Assembly: GCA_021404785.1 (NCBI GenBank)
Contig: QWHH01000003.1
Span: 124,001-188,000 of the forward strand
DNA from: Lysobacterales bacterium PRO7
Lineage (GTDB): Bacteria > Pseudomonadota > Gammaproteobacteria > Xanthomonadales > Rhodanobacteraceae
Reading direction: 5' to 3'
Length of the DNA: 64,000 nt
Of the stretch, positions 28,875 to 40,317 are shown piece after piece. The translations under genes and the position numbers were made by a program. Under the pieces are notes generated by a model that had not been told where the DNA came from, did no database searches, and worked only from the letters and a program-made list of their open reading frames with translations. The number at the start of each line of letters is the position of its first letter. The stretch's first letter is position 1.

Positions 28875-30047
28875 CTACTCCACTCGACAAAACGCCGCCT
28901 TGAGGTAGCGCGACTCGGGCACGTGCGCCTGCCACGGATGATCGGGGCCGGCGCCGGATACCTTGATCACCTGCACAGTGCGATTGGCGTAGAACGCCGC
29001 GCGTCGCAGCATGTCGAGGAACTGCTCCTCGCTGACCAGGCCGGTGCACGAGCAGGTGAGGAACATGCCGCCGGGCTTGACCGCGCCGAGCGCGAGCTTG
29101 TTCATGTCGAGGTATTTCTTCAGCGCCGGAATCACCTGCTCGCGGTCGCGCGTCATCTTGGCTGGGTCGAGGATCACGACGTCGAATTTTTTGTCCGGAT
29201 TGCTCGCCGTGTCGCGCAGCCACGCAAAGATATCGGCCTGGATGAATTTCACCCGCGCCTTGTTCAAGCGCGCATTCTGTTCGGCGATGCCGAGGATGTC
29301 TTCGTCCAAATCGATGCCGACCACTTCTTCCGCGCCGCCGCGCGCCTTGGCGTAGATACCGAAGCCGCCGGAATTGCAGCACAGGTCGAGCACGCGCTTG
29401 CCCGCACAGAACTCCGACAGGAACAGGCGATTGTCGCGCTGGTCGGCGAAGAAGCCGGTCTTGTGCTTGCTGCCGGGGGCGGCGTGGAATTGCACGCCGT
29501 GTTCGTGGATGACGCTGGGCTTGGGCGCCGGCGGATGCGCGAGATCGAAACTTTCCTGCTTCTGCACGTGGTCTTCGGCGAAGGCGTAGATGTCCGCGTC
29601 TGGAAAATGTTGCATCAGCACGCGCTTGATCAGCTCGCGTTGCTTGAAGAATCCGGCCGAGAAATATTCGACGACCAAAGTATTCGCGAAACGATCCACG
29701 ACCAGACCGGAGAGTCCATCGCCTTCGGAATGGATCACGCGATACGCATCGGTGACGGCGTCGAGTTTGAGCACATCGCGACGCAGCGAAACCGCTTCGG
29801 AAATCTTGCGCGCGAAGAAGTCCTCGTCGACCGCTTCGTCGGGATTTTGCGTTAGCACGCGCAGCGCAATGCGCGAATGGCCGTTGTAGAAACCGCGTCC
29901 GCCAAACTCGCCGTTGCGATCGATGATGTCGACGATGCTGCCGGGCTTGGGCCGCGGATCGGGCTTTTCCACCATCTTCTGGAAAATCCACGGATGGTTG
30001 GAGCGGCGCTCGATCTTGAGGTGGACGACGGGGTTGCTGCTATTCAT
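28875..30047 (-). CDS. RlmI-like class I SAM-dependent 23S rRNA methyltransferase
   Basis: 390 residues, similar in size to RlmI (about 396). The N-terminal PUA RNA-binding domain (about 1-75) begins VHLKIERRSNHPWIFQKMVE. A middle EEHD-like domain with HSEGDGLSGLVVDRFANTLV follows. The C-terminal Rossmann domain has motif I VLDLCCNSGGFGIYA, the acidic loop GIDLDEDIL and VVILDPAKMTRD in the catalytic-loop position. RlmI methylates C1962 of 23S rRNA; specificity here is inferred from architecture. The ATG at 30047 (MNSSNPVVHL) gives the complete PUA domain. It converges with the glycine-rich gene 10 bp away. Confidence 0.88.
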   Translation of the reverse strand: MNSSNPVVHLKIERRSNHPWIFQKMVEKPDPRPKPGSIVDIIDRNGEFGGRGFYNGHSRIALRVLTQNPDEAVDEDFFARKISEAVSLRRDVLKLDAVTDAYRVIHSEGDGLSGLVVDRFANTLVVEYFSAGFFKQRELIKRVLMQHFPDADIYAFAEDHVQKQESFDLAHPPAPKPSVIHEHGVQFHAAPGSKHKTGFFADQRDNRLFLSEFCAGKRVLDLCCNSGGFGIYAKARGGAEEVVGIDLDEDILGIAEQNARLNKARVKFIQADIFAWLRDTASNPDKKFDVVILDPAKMTRDREQVIPALKKYLDMNKLALGAVKPGGMFLTCSCTGLVSEEQFLDMLRRAAFYANRTVQVIKVSGAGPDHPWQAHVPESRYLKAAFCRVE

Positions 30048-30088
30048 CTGCGCATGATAGCGCCTTGTGGCGCGCCGACCGCGCCCCC

Positions 30089-30877
30089 ATGATTTCAAAA
30101 ATGGACCTCGCCCCCGTTACCACTGAAGCGAACGCAACCGCCGTCGAACGCGACCGGAGCCGCGTGTTCTGGGCGGTGGTCGGTGCGACGGGTTTGGTTG
30201 CCGGCATCTGGCTGGCCTGGCTCGGCGCATTCGCGCTTGGCTGGGACATGGACGACCTCGGCATCCGTCCGCGCGATTTGCATGGGCTGATCGGCATTCT
30301 CACCGCGCCCTTCGTGCATGCCTCGTTCGAACATCTGATGTCGAACACGCTGCCGATGGGCCTGCTCGCCGCGCTGGCGCTGTACGCGTATCCGCGCGCC
30401 ACACGCCTGGCGTTGCCATTTATCTGGATCGTGTCCGGCCTCGGCGTGTGGCTGTGGGCGCGGCCGTCGATCCACGTCGGCATCAGCGGCATCGCGCACG
30501 GCCTGATGTTCTATCTGTTCTTCATGGGCTTGCTGCGCCGCGATCGCCTCGGCATCGCGATCGCGCTGACCGTGTTCTTTCTTTACGGCGGAATGGTGAT
30601 GACGGTGTTGCCGCGCGATCCGCAGGTGTCGTTCGAATATCACTTCTTCGGCGCGATGGCCGGCGCCATCGCGGCATTCGCGTGGCACAAGCGTGATCCG
30701 CAGCCGCCGCGCAAGCGCTACAGCTGGGAGATCGAGGAAGAAGAAGCGCAGCGCCAAGCGGCGGATCCGGAATTCGATTTGCCACGACCGGAAAACGTGC
30801 CGGTTCTCTGGGATGGCCCGCGCCAGTCCGTTGGCGGCGACAACGTGGTGCCGCTGCGGCCGCGCCGCGAAGAATGA
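30089..30877 (+). CDS. Rhomboid family intramembrane serine protease
   Basis: 262 residues with about six membrane segments between residues 20 and 200. The rhomboid features are HASFEHLMSNTLPMG, the nucleophile motif GISG in HVGISGIAHG and the partner histidine in YHFFGAMAG, so the Ser-His dyad looks intact. Family members cleave single-pass proteins inside the inner membrane. A charged cytoplasmic tail of about 60 residues (KRYSWEIEEEEAQRQ onwards) follows the last helix. Translation could start at 30089 or at the ATG at 30101. It sits alone between rlmI-like and kdp genes; the substrate is unknown. Confidence 0.83.
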   Translation: MISKMDLAPVTTEANATAVERDRSRVFWAVVGATGLVAGIWLAWLGAFALGWDMDDLGIRPRDLHGLIGILTAPFVHASFEHLMSNTLPMGLLAALALYAYPRATRLALPFIWIVSGLGVWLWARPSIHVGISGIAHGLMFYLFFMGLLRRDRLGIAIALTVFFLYGGMVMTVLPRDPQVSFEYHFFGAMAGAIAAFAWHKRDPQPPRKRYSWEIEEEEAQRQAADPEFDLPRPENVPVLWDGPRQSVGGDNVVPLRPRREE

Positions 30878-31046
30878 AATCACCGGGCGCGCGGGCAAGC
30901 CGCCGCCGGGCCTGACACGCAGACACGGATCGCGGCACTGGCGGTGTGCTAGTTCCGCATTTGCTCCCCTCAACACCGGTTCGACGCAACCGGCGCAGGG
31001 GTGCGTCCGAACGGCCGCAGAGCGGTTTCCCGGGCCAGGGCAGCGG

Positions 31047-31069
31047 CATCTTTATGCGCTTTTTATGCC
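31047..31069 (+). promoter_or_regulatory. T-rich KdpE-like operator ahead of the kdp operon
   Basis: The 23-bp stretch from CATCTTTATG to TTTTTATGCC has the layout of the T-rich KdpE site of the E. coli kdp promoter (CATTTTTATA followed by a T-run and TTACACC, as I remember it), with about 17 matching positions. It lies about 75 bp ahead of the first small ORF. The rest of the 265-bp gap (30878-31142) shows no clear gene or terminator. Confidence 0.4.
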
Positions 31070-31142
31070 GCCGCGCCACATATTTACGACATCGCTATTC
31101 CGCAGGGCCCACAGTGACGGCCAGTCAAATGAAGCTGGTCCC

Positions 31143-31235
31143 ATGGATGCCCTGTATCTGCTGTTGCTCGTCGCGCTGATCGCCGGCACCGCCGGCTTCC
31201 TTCATGTGTGCGCATGCCTGAAACCCAAGAAATGA
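31143..31235 (+). CDS. 30-residue membrane protein preceding kdpF
   Basis: The ORF encodes one hydrophobic helix (LYLLLLVALIAGTAGFLHVC) followed by CACLKPKK, consistent with a single-span inner-membrane peptide with a positive C-terminus. It begins the kdp gene string, 16 bp before kdpF. It has no obvious strong ribosome site, so expression is inferred from position and from the perfect single-helix design. I recall short ORFs of this pattern beside kdpF in other proteobacterial kdp operons, but no described function. Confidence 0.55.
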   Translation: MDALYLLLLVALIAGTAGFLHVCACLKPKK

Positions 31236-31251
31236 CCGGGAGGGTGTGCGA

Positions 31252-31344
31252 ATGAACCTCGTCTACGGGATTTCAGGGTTGATCGCGGTTGCGCTCAGCG
31301 TCTACCTGCTCGCCGCGTTGCTCAAGCCGGAGTGGTTCGAATGA
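31252..31344 (+). CDS. kdpF: Potassium-transporting ATPase subunit KdpF
   Basis: 30-residue single-span peptide (MNLVYGISGLIAVALSVYLL, then [10 protein letters not shown]) with the usual KdpF length and acidic/aromatic C-terminus. KdpF stabilises the KdpFABC complex. A GGGAGGG ribosome site lies just upstream, and its stop overlaps the kdpA start by 4 bp (ATGA). Confidence 0.9.
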   Translation: MNLVYGISGLIAVALSVYLLAALLKPEWFE

Positions 31345-33149
31345 CGGCGAACGACATCATCCAGCTCGGCTTGTACTTGGTCGTGCTTCTGCTGCTGGTG
31401 AAACCGCTCGGCAGCTACATGGCCGCGGTGTTCTCCGACGGACGAAACCGTGTCGCGCGCATCGGCGCGCCGATTGAACGCGTGCTCTATCGCATCTGTG
31501 GCATTGCTCCGGACGAGGAAATGAGCTGGACGCGCTATGCCTGGGCCATGTTGATCTTCAACATACTCGGCTTGCTCGCCGTGTACGCGCTGATGCGCCT
31601 GCAGGCGTGGCTGCCGCTCAACCCACAGAAGATGGACAACGTGCCGCCGGACCTAGCGATGAACACGGCGATCAGCTTCACGACAAACACCAACTGGCAG
31701 GCGTATAGCGGCGAATCGACGCTGTCATATCTCACCCAGATGCTGGGCCTTGGCGTGCAGAACTTCTTGTCCGCCGCCACGGGAATTGCCGTATTGATCG
31801 CCGTGATCCGCGGTTTCGCGCGGCGCTCGTCCGAAACCATCGGCAACTTCTGGGTCGATCTGACGCGCTCGACGCTGTACATCCTGCTGCCGCTGTCGTT
31901 CGTACTCGCGCTCGCACTGGTCTGGCAGGGCGTGCCGCAGAATTTCAGCGCGTACAAATCCGTGCCGCTGGTCGAGCAGACCACGACGACGGGAACGGTC
32001 AAGGATGCAAACAGCAACACCGTCAAGGACGCCGCGGGCAAGGATGTGACCAAGACCGCGCCGGTCACCGAACAACTGCTGCCGCTCGGCCCCGCCGCGT
32101 CGCAGATCGCGATCAAGCAGCTCGGCACCAACGGCGGCGGCTACTACGGCGCCAACTCGGCGTATCCGTACGAGAATCCGACGCCGCTCAGTGATTTCCT
32201 CGAGGCGATCTCGATCCTGCTGATCTCCGCGGCACTGTGCTACACGTTCGGCAAGATGGTCGGCGACAAGCGCCAGGGCTGGGCGTTGCTCGCGGCGATG
32301 CTGCTCATTTTCGTGCCCCTGCTGCTGCTTTGCACCTGGGCCGAGCAGGCCGGCAATCCGGCGCTCTCCCGACTGGGCATCGACCAGAGTGCATCCGTGC
32401 TGCAGGCGGGCGGCAATATGGAAGGCAAGGAGGCGCGTTTCGGCATCGTCGACTCCGCGCGCTGGGCCGCGGCGACGACGGCAGCATCAAACGGCTCTGT
32501 GGATGCGATGCACGACTCGTTCACGCCACTCGGCGGCCTGGTGCCGATGTGGCTGATGCAGCTTGGCGAGGTGATCTTCGGCGGCGTCGGATCCGGCCTG
32601 TACGGCATGCTCGCCTTTGCCGTGGTCGCGGTGTTCATCGCCGGGCTCATGGTCGGGCGCACGCCTGAGTACCTGGGCAAGAAGATCGAGGCTTACGAGA
32701 TGAAGATGGCGAGCCTGGTCGTTCTGATCCCGTGCGCGCTGGTCGTGATCGGCACCGCGATCGTCGTTTCGGCGCCGCAGGGGCTGGCCTTGCTCACTAC
32801 CAACGGCGGCGTTCACGGCTTCAGCGAGGTGCTCTACAACCTGTCGTCGGTATCGAACAACAACGGCAGCGCATTCGGCGGCATGAATGCGGACACGCCA
32901 TTCTTCAACACGCTGGCTGGCATCTGCATGTTCTTCGCGCGCTTCCCGCTCGCAGTCGGCATGCTCGCGATCGCCGGCTCGCTCGCGGCGAAGAAGCACG
33001 TGCCGCCCTCCGCCGGCACGCTTCCCACGCATACGCCGCTGTTCGTCGTACTGCTGGCGATCACGGTCGTGATCGTCGGCGCGCTGACCTTCCTGCCGGC
33101 GCTGGCGCTGGGTCCGATCGCCGAGCACCTCGCGATGCTCGGCCGGTGA
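31341..33149 (+). CDS. kdpA: Potassium-transporting ATPase potassium-binding subunit KdpA
   Basis: 602-residue inner-membrane channel-like subunit that selects K+ through four pore loops. The family blocks [52 protein letters not shown] and [18 protein letters not shown] are all present, each holding a selectivity-loop glycine. Two short polar repeats near residues 215-245 ([13 protein letters not shown]) form a periplasmic loop. The start at 31341 overlaps the kdpF stop by 4 bp. Confidence 0.98.
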   Translation: MTANDIIQLGLYLVVLLLLVKPLGSYMAAVFSDGRNRVARIGAPIERVLYRICGIAPDEEMSWTRYAWAMLIFNILGLLAVYALMRLQAWLPLNPQKMDNVPPDLAMNTAISFTTNTNWQAYSGESTLSYLTQMLGLGVQNFLSAATGIAVLIAVIRGFARRSSETIGNFWVDLTRSTLYILLPLSFVLALALVWQGVPQNFSAYKSVPLVEQTTTTGTVKDANSNTVKDAAGKDVTKTAPVTEQLLPLGPAASQIAIKQLGTNGGGYYGANSAYPYENPTPLSDFLEAISILLISAALCYTFGKMVGDKRQGWALLAAMLLIFVPLLLLCTWAEQAGNPALSRLGIDQSASVLQAGGNMEGKEARFGIVDSARWAAATTAASNGSVDAMHDSFTPLGGLVPMWLMQLGEVIFGGVGSGLYGMLAFAVVAVFIAGLMVGRTPEYLGKKIEAYEMKMASLVVLIPCALVVIGTAIVVSAPQGLALLTTNGGVHGFSEVLYNLSSVSNNNGSAFGGMNADTPFFNTLAGICMFFARFPLAVGMLAIAGSLAAKKHVPPSAGTLPTHTPLFVVLLAITVVIVGALTFLPALALGPIAEHLAMLGR

Positions 33150-33168
33150 CCCTCATCGAGAAACGCAC

Positions 33169-35256
<2,088 letters not shown>

Positions 35257-35278
35257 GTCAGCGTCTGGAAAGTAGTAC

Positions 35279-36109
35279 ATGAATCGTCGTCTTGTTTCCG
35301 CCGCCCTGCTCACCGCCGTCCTGCCGTTTGCAAACATGGCGTTCGCGAAAGATGCAGGCACGGCGGGTGCCGACACGCCGTACTCGGTCACCGGCAACGT
35401 CGCCATCGTCTCGGATTACATGTTCCGCGGCATTTCGCAAACCTGGGGTGGCCCGGCGGTTCAGGGCGGTGGCGACCTTACCTTGAAAAACGGCTTCGCT
35501 GCAGGTTTTTGGGCGTCAAGCATCAGCAAGAACAGCTATCCCGGCGGAGCGATGGAGCTCGATCTGTATGCAAGTTGCGGAGCCAGCTTCAACGACGGCT
35601 GGTCGTGGCGCGTTGGCCTCTACGGCTATGTATATCCCGGCGGCAATCTCGACCAGGCGAAGCCGCCGCTGCCGTCGCGTTCTTTCAACACGCTCGAGGT
35701 GAACGCCGCGCTGACGTGGAAATGGCTGACACTGAAATACAACTATTCTTTGACCGACTATTTCGCCGTCGATGCCGCCCAAGGTTACCGCGGCGATTCG
35801 AACGGTACGCAGTACATCCAACTCGACGCGGCGATTCCGCTCAACGACCGATGGAGCCTCGCGCTGCACGCGGCGCATACCAGTATTCCGGCGCGACTGG
35901 TCACGCCGGCGGGCCTGCTCGATCCGAGCTACAGCGATCTCGGCGCAACGCTGAAATATCAATTCTCCGCGCACTGGAACGCGAGCGTCGGCGCAACATA
36001 CGCCACTAACAAATCGTTCTACGAACACACGGAGAGCTTTCTCGATCCGAACGATACGAAAAACGTGGGTGGTAGTCGCGGATTCGTGATGCTCCAGGGC
36101 ACTTTCTGA
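35279..36109 (+). CDS. TorF-type putative outer-membrane porin inside the kdp operon
   Basis: 276 residues with a signal peptide ([20 protein letters not shown], cleavage near AFA-KDA). The mature part is built of alternating aromatic beta-strands: [50 protein letters not shown] and the closing [10 protein letters not shown] with terminal Phe. The [11 protein letters not shown] block and overall plan match the TorF/CHP02001 family of putative porins. It lies between kdpB and kdpC, 22 bp and 10 bp away, in the same direction, so it is co-transcribed with the K+ pump. The likely role is letting K+ or another solute cross the outer membrane when K+ is scarce; this is inference. Confidence 0.85.
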   Translation: MNRRLVSAALLTAVLPFANMAFAKDAGTAGADTPYSVTGNVAIVSDYMFRGISQTWGGPAVQGGGDLTLKNGFAAGFWASSISKNSYPGGAMELDLYASCGASFNDGWSWRVGLYGYVYPGGNLDQAKPPLPSRSFNTLEVNAALTWKWLTLKYNYSLTDYFAVDAAQGYRGDSNGTQYIQLDAAIPLNDRWSLALHAAHTSIPARLVTPAGLLDPSYSDLGATLKYQFSAHWNASVGATYATNKSFYEHTESFLDPNDTKNVGGSRGFVMLQGTF

Positions 36110-36119
36110 GGGACAAGCC

Positions 36120-36692
36120 ATGCTCAAGCTCATCCGACAATCGATCGTGATGCTCGTGCTGATGACGCTGGTCACCGGCGCCGTCTATCCACTCGTCGTC
36201 ACCGGCATCGCGCAGCTGGCGTTCGCGCACACCGCGAACGGCAGCGTGATGGAAAAAGACGGCAAGCCGCTCGGCTCCGAGCTCATCGGACAGTCGTTTA
36301 CCGATCCGAAGTACTTCTGGCCACGGCCTTCAGCGACGTCGCCGTTTCTCGATAACCCGTCGTCGTCCGGCGCATCGAACCTGGGGCCGACCAATCCTGC
36401 CCTGATCGACGCGATCAGGCAGCGCATCGAAGCGTTGCATGCGGCCGATCCGGGCAACACGGCGCCGGTGCCGGTCGATCTCGTCACCGCGTCGGCTTCG
36501 GGCGTGGACCCTGACATCTCGCCGGCAGCAGCCAGGTACCAGATCGCGCGCGTGGCACGCGTACGCGGGATGTCGGTCGACGACGTGACCCGGCTCGTCG
36601 ACCGCGCCACCGCAGGTCGCCAGTTCGGAATCCTGGGCGAGCCGCGCGTGAACGTGCTGAAACTGAACCTGATGCTCGACCGCAAGTGGTAA
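36120..36692 (+). CDS. kdpC: Potassium-transporting ATPase subunit KdpC
   Basis: 190-residue subunit with one N-terminal membrane helix (about 7-32, [20 protein letters not shown]) and a periplasmic domain. Family blocks are [33 protein letters not shown], and [19 protein letters not shown]. It assembles with KdpA and KdpB and raises ATP affinity. It starts 10 bp after the porin gene and is separated from kdpD by 30 bp. Confidence 0.97.
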   Translation: MLKLIRQSIVMLVLMTLVTGAVYPLVVTGIAQLAFAHTANGSVMEKDGKPLGSELIGQSFTDPKYFWPRPSATSPFLDNPSSSGASNLGPTNPALIDAIRQRIEALHAADPGNTAPVPVDLVTASASGVDPDISPAAARYQIARVARVRGMSVDDVTRLVDRATAGRQFGILGEPRVNVLKLNLMLDRKW

Positions 36693-36722
36693 GCGCGGCG
36701 CGAGTTGCGGCATGATGCCGCC

Positions 36723-39449
36723 ATGTCGGCGAATCCTTCCGCAGATCGCCCCGATCCCGACGCGTTGCTCGCGCGCCTGCACGAGGACGATGCGCGCGCA
36801 CGGCGCGGACGCCTGAAGATTTTCTTCGGCGCGGCTCCAGGCGTCGGCAAGACCTACGCCATGCTCGAGGCGGCGCGCGCGCTCAAGGCCGCCGGCACCG
36901 ACGTCGTGATCGGCTACGTCGAACCGCACGGCCGGCCCGAGACCGAGGCGCTGCTCGATGGCCTGAAGGTCCTGCCGCCGCAGGAACTCGAACACCGCGG
37001 CATCCGCCTGAACGAATTCGACCTCGATGCCGCGCTGCGCCGCCATCCCGCCTTGCTCGTGGTCGACGAGCTGGCCCACACCAACCATCCCGGCGCGCGT
37101 CACCCGAAGCGGTGGATGGACGTGGAGGAATTGCTCGCCGACGGCATCGACGTCTTCACCACGGTCAACGTGCAGCACGTGGAAAGCGTCAACGATGTGG
37201 TCGCGCAAATCACCGGCGTGCAAGTGCGCGAAACCGTCCCCGACAAGGTATTCGACAGCGCCGACGAGGTTGAACTTGTCGACCTGCCGCCGGACGAACT
37301 GCTGCAGCGGCTGCGCGAGGGCAAGATCTACGCCGAGGCGAAAGTCGGTTCCGCGCTGGACTCCTTTTTCCGCGAGGGCAACCTGATCGCGCTGCGCCAG
37401 CTCGCCCTGCGCGCCACCGCGGACCGGGTCGACGCGGCGATGCGCGCCTATCGCGAGCGCCATGCGATCCGCGACGTCTGGGCCGCGGCCGAGCGCGTGC
37501 TGGTCTGCGTCGGACCCGACCCGCTGTCCGAGCGCGTCGTGCGCGCCGCGCGGCGGCTGGCAACCGCGCTGCACAGCGGGTGGATCGCCGTCTACGTCGA
37601 AACCCCGGCGCTGGCCGCCGCGCTCGACCGCGGCGCGCGCGACCGCGTGCTGGCAACGCTCAAGCTGGCCGAGTCGCTCGGTGCGCAGACCGCCAACCTC
37701 TCGGGCGAATCGGTCGCCGCCGAATTGCTGGCGTTCGCGCGCGCGCGCAACGTCAGCAAGATCATCGTCGGCAAACCCAGCCGGACGCGCTGGCACGACC
37801 GACTGAAGGCTTCCCTCGTCGACGAGATCGTCCGCGGCAGCGGCGCCATCGACGTGTACGTGATCACGGGCGAACCGGAGGCATCGGCTCCGGTCGCGCG
37901 CCGCCTGCCGAGCCGTTCGAGCCGGCCGTTTGCGTACGTGCAAAGCGCACTGGTTGTTGCCGGCGTCACGCTGCTGTGCGCTGCGCTGTTCGGCCACATC
38001 GAACGCGCCAACCTGGTGATGATCTATCTGCTCGGCACCGTCTTCGTTGCGGCGCGCTTCGGGCGCGGCCCCTCGGTAATGGCGGCGGTGCTGAGCGTAG
38101 GCCTGTTCGATTTCCTGTTCGTGCCGCCGCGCTATTCCTTCGCCGTCTCGGACGCGCAGTACCTGATCACGTTCGCGGTCATGCTGGTCACCGCCCTGCT
38201 GATCAGCCAGCTCACCGCGCGCGACCGGCGCCAGGCATCGATCGCGCGCCAGCGTGAACGGCGCACCGGCGAGCTGTTCACGCTGAGCCGCGAATTGATG
38301 CACAGCCGCGACCTTGCCGAACTCGGCACGATCTTGGTGCGGCATGTGCTGGCGGCAATCGATGGCGAAGCGGCCGTGCTGCTGCCCGACGCCGAAGGCC
38401 ACGTTCTCGACCCGACGCACTTCTGCACGCGCGGCGCCGCGCCTTCGCACGTGATGCGCTATCCGGTTCCCGGCAACGACCTTGGCATCGCGCAATGGGC
38501 GCAGGATCATCGCGAAAGTGCCGGCTGCGGCACCCACACGCTGGCCAGCGCGGAGGCGGTGTACCTGCCGTTGAACGCGCCACAGCGCTGCATCGGCGTG
38601 CTCGGCCTGCGTCCGCGCGATCCGCGCCAACTCGAAATCCCCGAGCAGATGCATCTGCTCGAAGCGCTCGTCAGCCAAGCCGCCATCGCGATGGAACGCG
38701 TGCAGCTCGCGCAAGACGCGCGCAACGCCGACCGCCAGATCGAAGCCGAGCGCCTGCGCAACCTGCTGCTCGCTTCGATCTCGCACGACTTCCGCACGCC
38801 GCTCGCCGGCATCATCGGCTCGGCATCCACGCTGCTGGACAGCGCGGCGACAGCCCTGAGCGAAGAACGCCGCCGTTCGCTGCTCAGCGCCCTGCTCGCC
38901 GAAGCACAACGCCTGCACCGGCTCGTCGGCAATCTGCTGGACCTGACCCGGCTGACCTCCGGCCCGGTGCGGCTCAAGCGCGAGTGGGTGGCACTGGACG
39001 AACTGATCGGCGCGGTGCTGGGCCGGTTGGGCGATGTGATGGGCCAGCGCGAGGTGGCGGTCGACCTGCCGCCGGACCTTCCGCTCGTGCGCTGCGACGA
39101 AGTCATGATCGAACAGGTGATCTTCAACCTCGTGGAGAACGCGCACAAGCACACCCCGCCCGGCACGTCGATCCGGATTGCCGTGCGCGCCTGGCCGGCT
39201 CTGGTCGAGGTGCGCGTCGCCGACGCCGGGTCCGGGCTGCCTGCCGGTGAGGAACGCCGGGTCTTCGAGGCGTTTCACCGCGCCCGCGACGAATCGGCGC
39301 AAAGCGGTTTCGGCCTTGGCCTTGCCATTTGCAAAGCCGTCGTCGATGCGCACGGCGGGGAAATCCGCGTCCGCAATCTGCCCGAGGGCGGCGCCGAATT
39401 CGCCTTTACGCTGCCGCGCGATCCAGAACCGTCCGCATCTCCGCCATGA
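36723..39449 (+). CDS. kdpD: Sensor histidine kinase KdpD
   Basis: 908-residue sensor of K+ limitation. Residues about 20-230 are the KdpD domain with Walker A GAAPGVGKT and LLVVDELAHTNHPG. About 250-370 is a universal-stress-type domain with VGKPSRTRW. Four membrane helices lie at about 405-505, then a GAF-like domain. The kinase core has His 688 in SISHDFRTPL, followed by N-box VENAHKHTPP and GFGLGLAICK. It phosphorylates KdpE. The ATG at 36723 is chosen over one six codons earlier. Its stop overlaps kdpE by 4 bp. Confidence 0.97.
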   Translation: MSANPSADRPDPDALLARLHEDDARARRGRLKIFFGAAPGVGKTYAMLEAARALKAAGTDVVIGYVEPHGRPETEALLDGLKVLPPQELEHRGIRLNEFDLDAALRRHPALLVVDELAHTNHPGARHPKRWMDVEELLADGIDVFTTVNVQHVESVNDVVAQITGVQVRETVPDKVFDSADEVELVDLPPDELLQRLREGKIYAEAKVGSALDSFFREGNLIALRQLALRATADRVDAAMRAYRERHAIRDVWAAAERVLVCVGPDPLSERVVRAARRLATALHSGWIAVYVETPALAAALDRGARDRVLATLKLAESLGAQTANLSGESVAAELLAFARARNVSKIIVGKPSRTRWHDRLKASLVDEIVRGSGAIDVYVITGEPEASAPVARRLPSRSSRPFAYVQSALVVAGVTLLCAALFGHIERANLVMIYLLGTVFVAARFGRGPSVMAAVLSVGLFDFLFVPPRYSFAVSDAQYLITFAVMLVTALLISQLTARDRRQASIARQRERRTGELFTLSRELMHSRDLAELGTILVRHVLAAIDGEAAVLLPDAEGHVLDPTHFCTRGAAPSHVMRYPVPGNDLGIAQWAQDHRESAGCGTHTLASAEAVYLPLNAPQRCIGVLGLRPRDPRQLEIPEQMHLLEALVSQAAIAMERVQLAQDARNADRQIEAERLRNLLLASISHDFRTPLAGIIGSASTLLDSAATALSEERRRSLLSALLAEAQRLHRLVGNLLDLTRLTSGPVRLKREWVALDELIGAVLGRLGDVMGQREVAVDLPPDLPLVRCDEVMIEQVIFNLVENAHKHTPPGTSIRIAVRAWPALVEVRVADAGSGLPAGEERRVFEAFHRARDESAQSGFGLGLAICKAVVDAHGGEIRVRNLPEGGAEFAFTLPRDPEPSASPP

Positions 39450-40150
39450 CCGCGCCGCAGGCGAAGATCCTCGTGATCGAGGACGATCCGCAGATCCGGC
39501 GCTTTCTCGCCGCCGCGCTGGAGGCCCACGGCTACGCACTGGACATGGCCGCGACCGGTACGGAAGGCCTGCGTCTGGCGACGCTGCGCCTGCCGGACAT
39601 CGTCATCGTCGACCTGGGCTTGCCCGACATTTCGGGGCTGGAGGTCATCGAGCGCCTGCGGGCATGGTACACGCGCGCCATCGTCGTGCTGTCCGCGCGC
39701 AGTCAGGAAGCGGACAAGGTCGCCGCGCTCGACCGCGGCGCCGACGATTACCTGAGCAAGCCGTTCGGCGTCGGCGAACTGCTCGCACGCCTGCGCGTCG
39801 CGCAGCGCCATGTGGCGACACGGCTCGGCGAAGAACCGCAGGCACGCATCGAAATCGGCGCACTCGCCATCGATCTCGCCGCGCGGCGCGTGCAACGCGA
39901 TGGCATCGACATCCACCTGACTCCGATCGAATACAAACTGCTGACCATCCTCGCCCGGCACCGCGGCAAGGTAATGACGCACCGCCAGCTGCTGCGCGAG
40001 GTGTGGGGCGCGACGCACGTCGAGTCGCCGCATTACTTGCGCATCTACCTGCGTGCCCTGCGCCACAAGATCGAGCCCGACCCGGCGCGTCCGCGCTATC
40101 TGTTGACGGAGGTCGGCGTGGGCTATCGCCTGGCCGATGTGCTACCGTGA
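39446..40150 (+). CDS. kdpE: Response regulator KdpE
   Basis: 234-residue OmpR/PhoB-type regulator that activates the kdp operon. The receiver domain has the acidic pair in VIEDDPQIRR, phospho-acceptor Asp 56 in VIVDLGLPD, and Lys in YLSKPFG. The C-terminal winged helix has LTPIEYKLLTILARHRGKV and LLTEVGVGYRL. It overlaps kdpD by 4 bp (ATGA) and is the last gene of the operon; a T-rich site at 31047 is its plausible target. Confidence 0.97.
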   Translation: MTAPQAKILVIEDDPQIRRFLAAALEAHGYALDMAATGTEGLRLATLRLPDIVIVDLGLPDISGLEVIERLRAWYTRAIVVLSARSQEADKVAALDRGADDYLSKPFGVGELLARLRVAQRHVATRLGEEPQARIEIGALAIDLAARRVQRDGIDIHLTPIEYKLLTILARHRGKVMTHRQLLREVWGATHVESPHYLRIYLRALRHKIEPDPARPRYLLTEVGVGYRLADVLP

Positions 40151-40317
40151 AAACCGGCGCGTTTCGCAATGATTCCGCAACGTCGTGCGCGCATCCAAGC
40201 GCCCGGACCGCGCGCGTGTCGGCGAAGCTGTCGCATGGCGCCGTGCAGGCGGCTCGTCGATTCGTGTTTGTGCAGCCGCGGTAGTAGCATTGCCACAACG
40301 TTGCAACCCTGCTTGCC

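Noticed and set aside
36330-39539. A 1069-codon open frame on the minus strand opposite kdpC-kdpD
   Set aside because: It is a GC-driven shadow of kdpC/kdpD: its composition is His/Arg/Ala-rich with no family motifs, while the plus strand encodes two complete conserved proteins.
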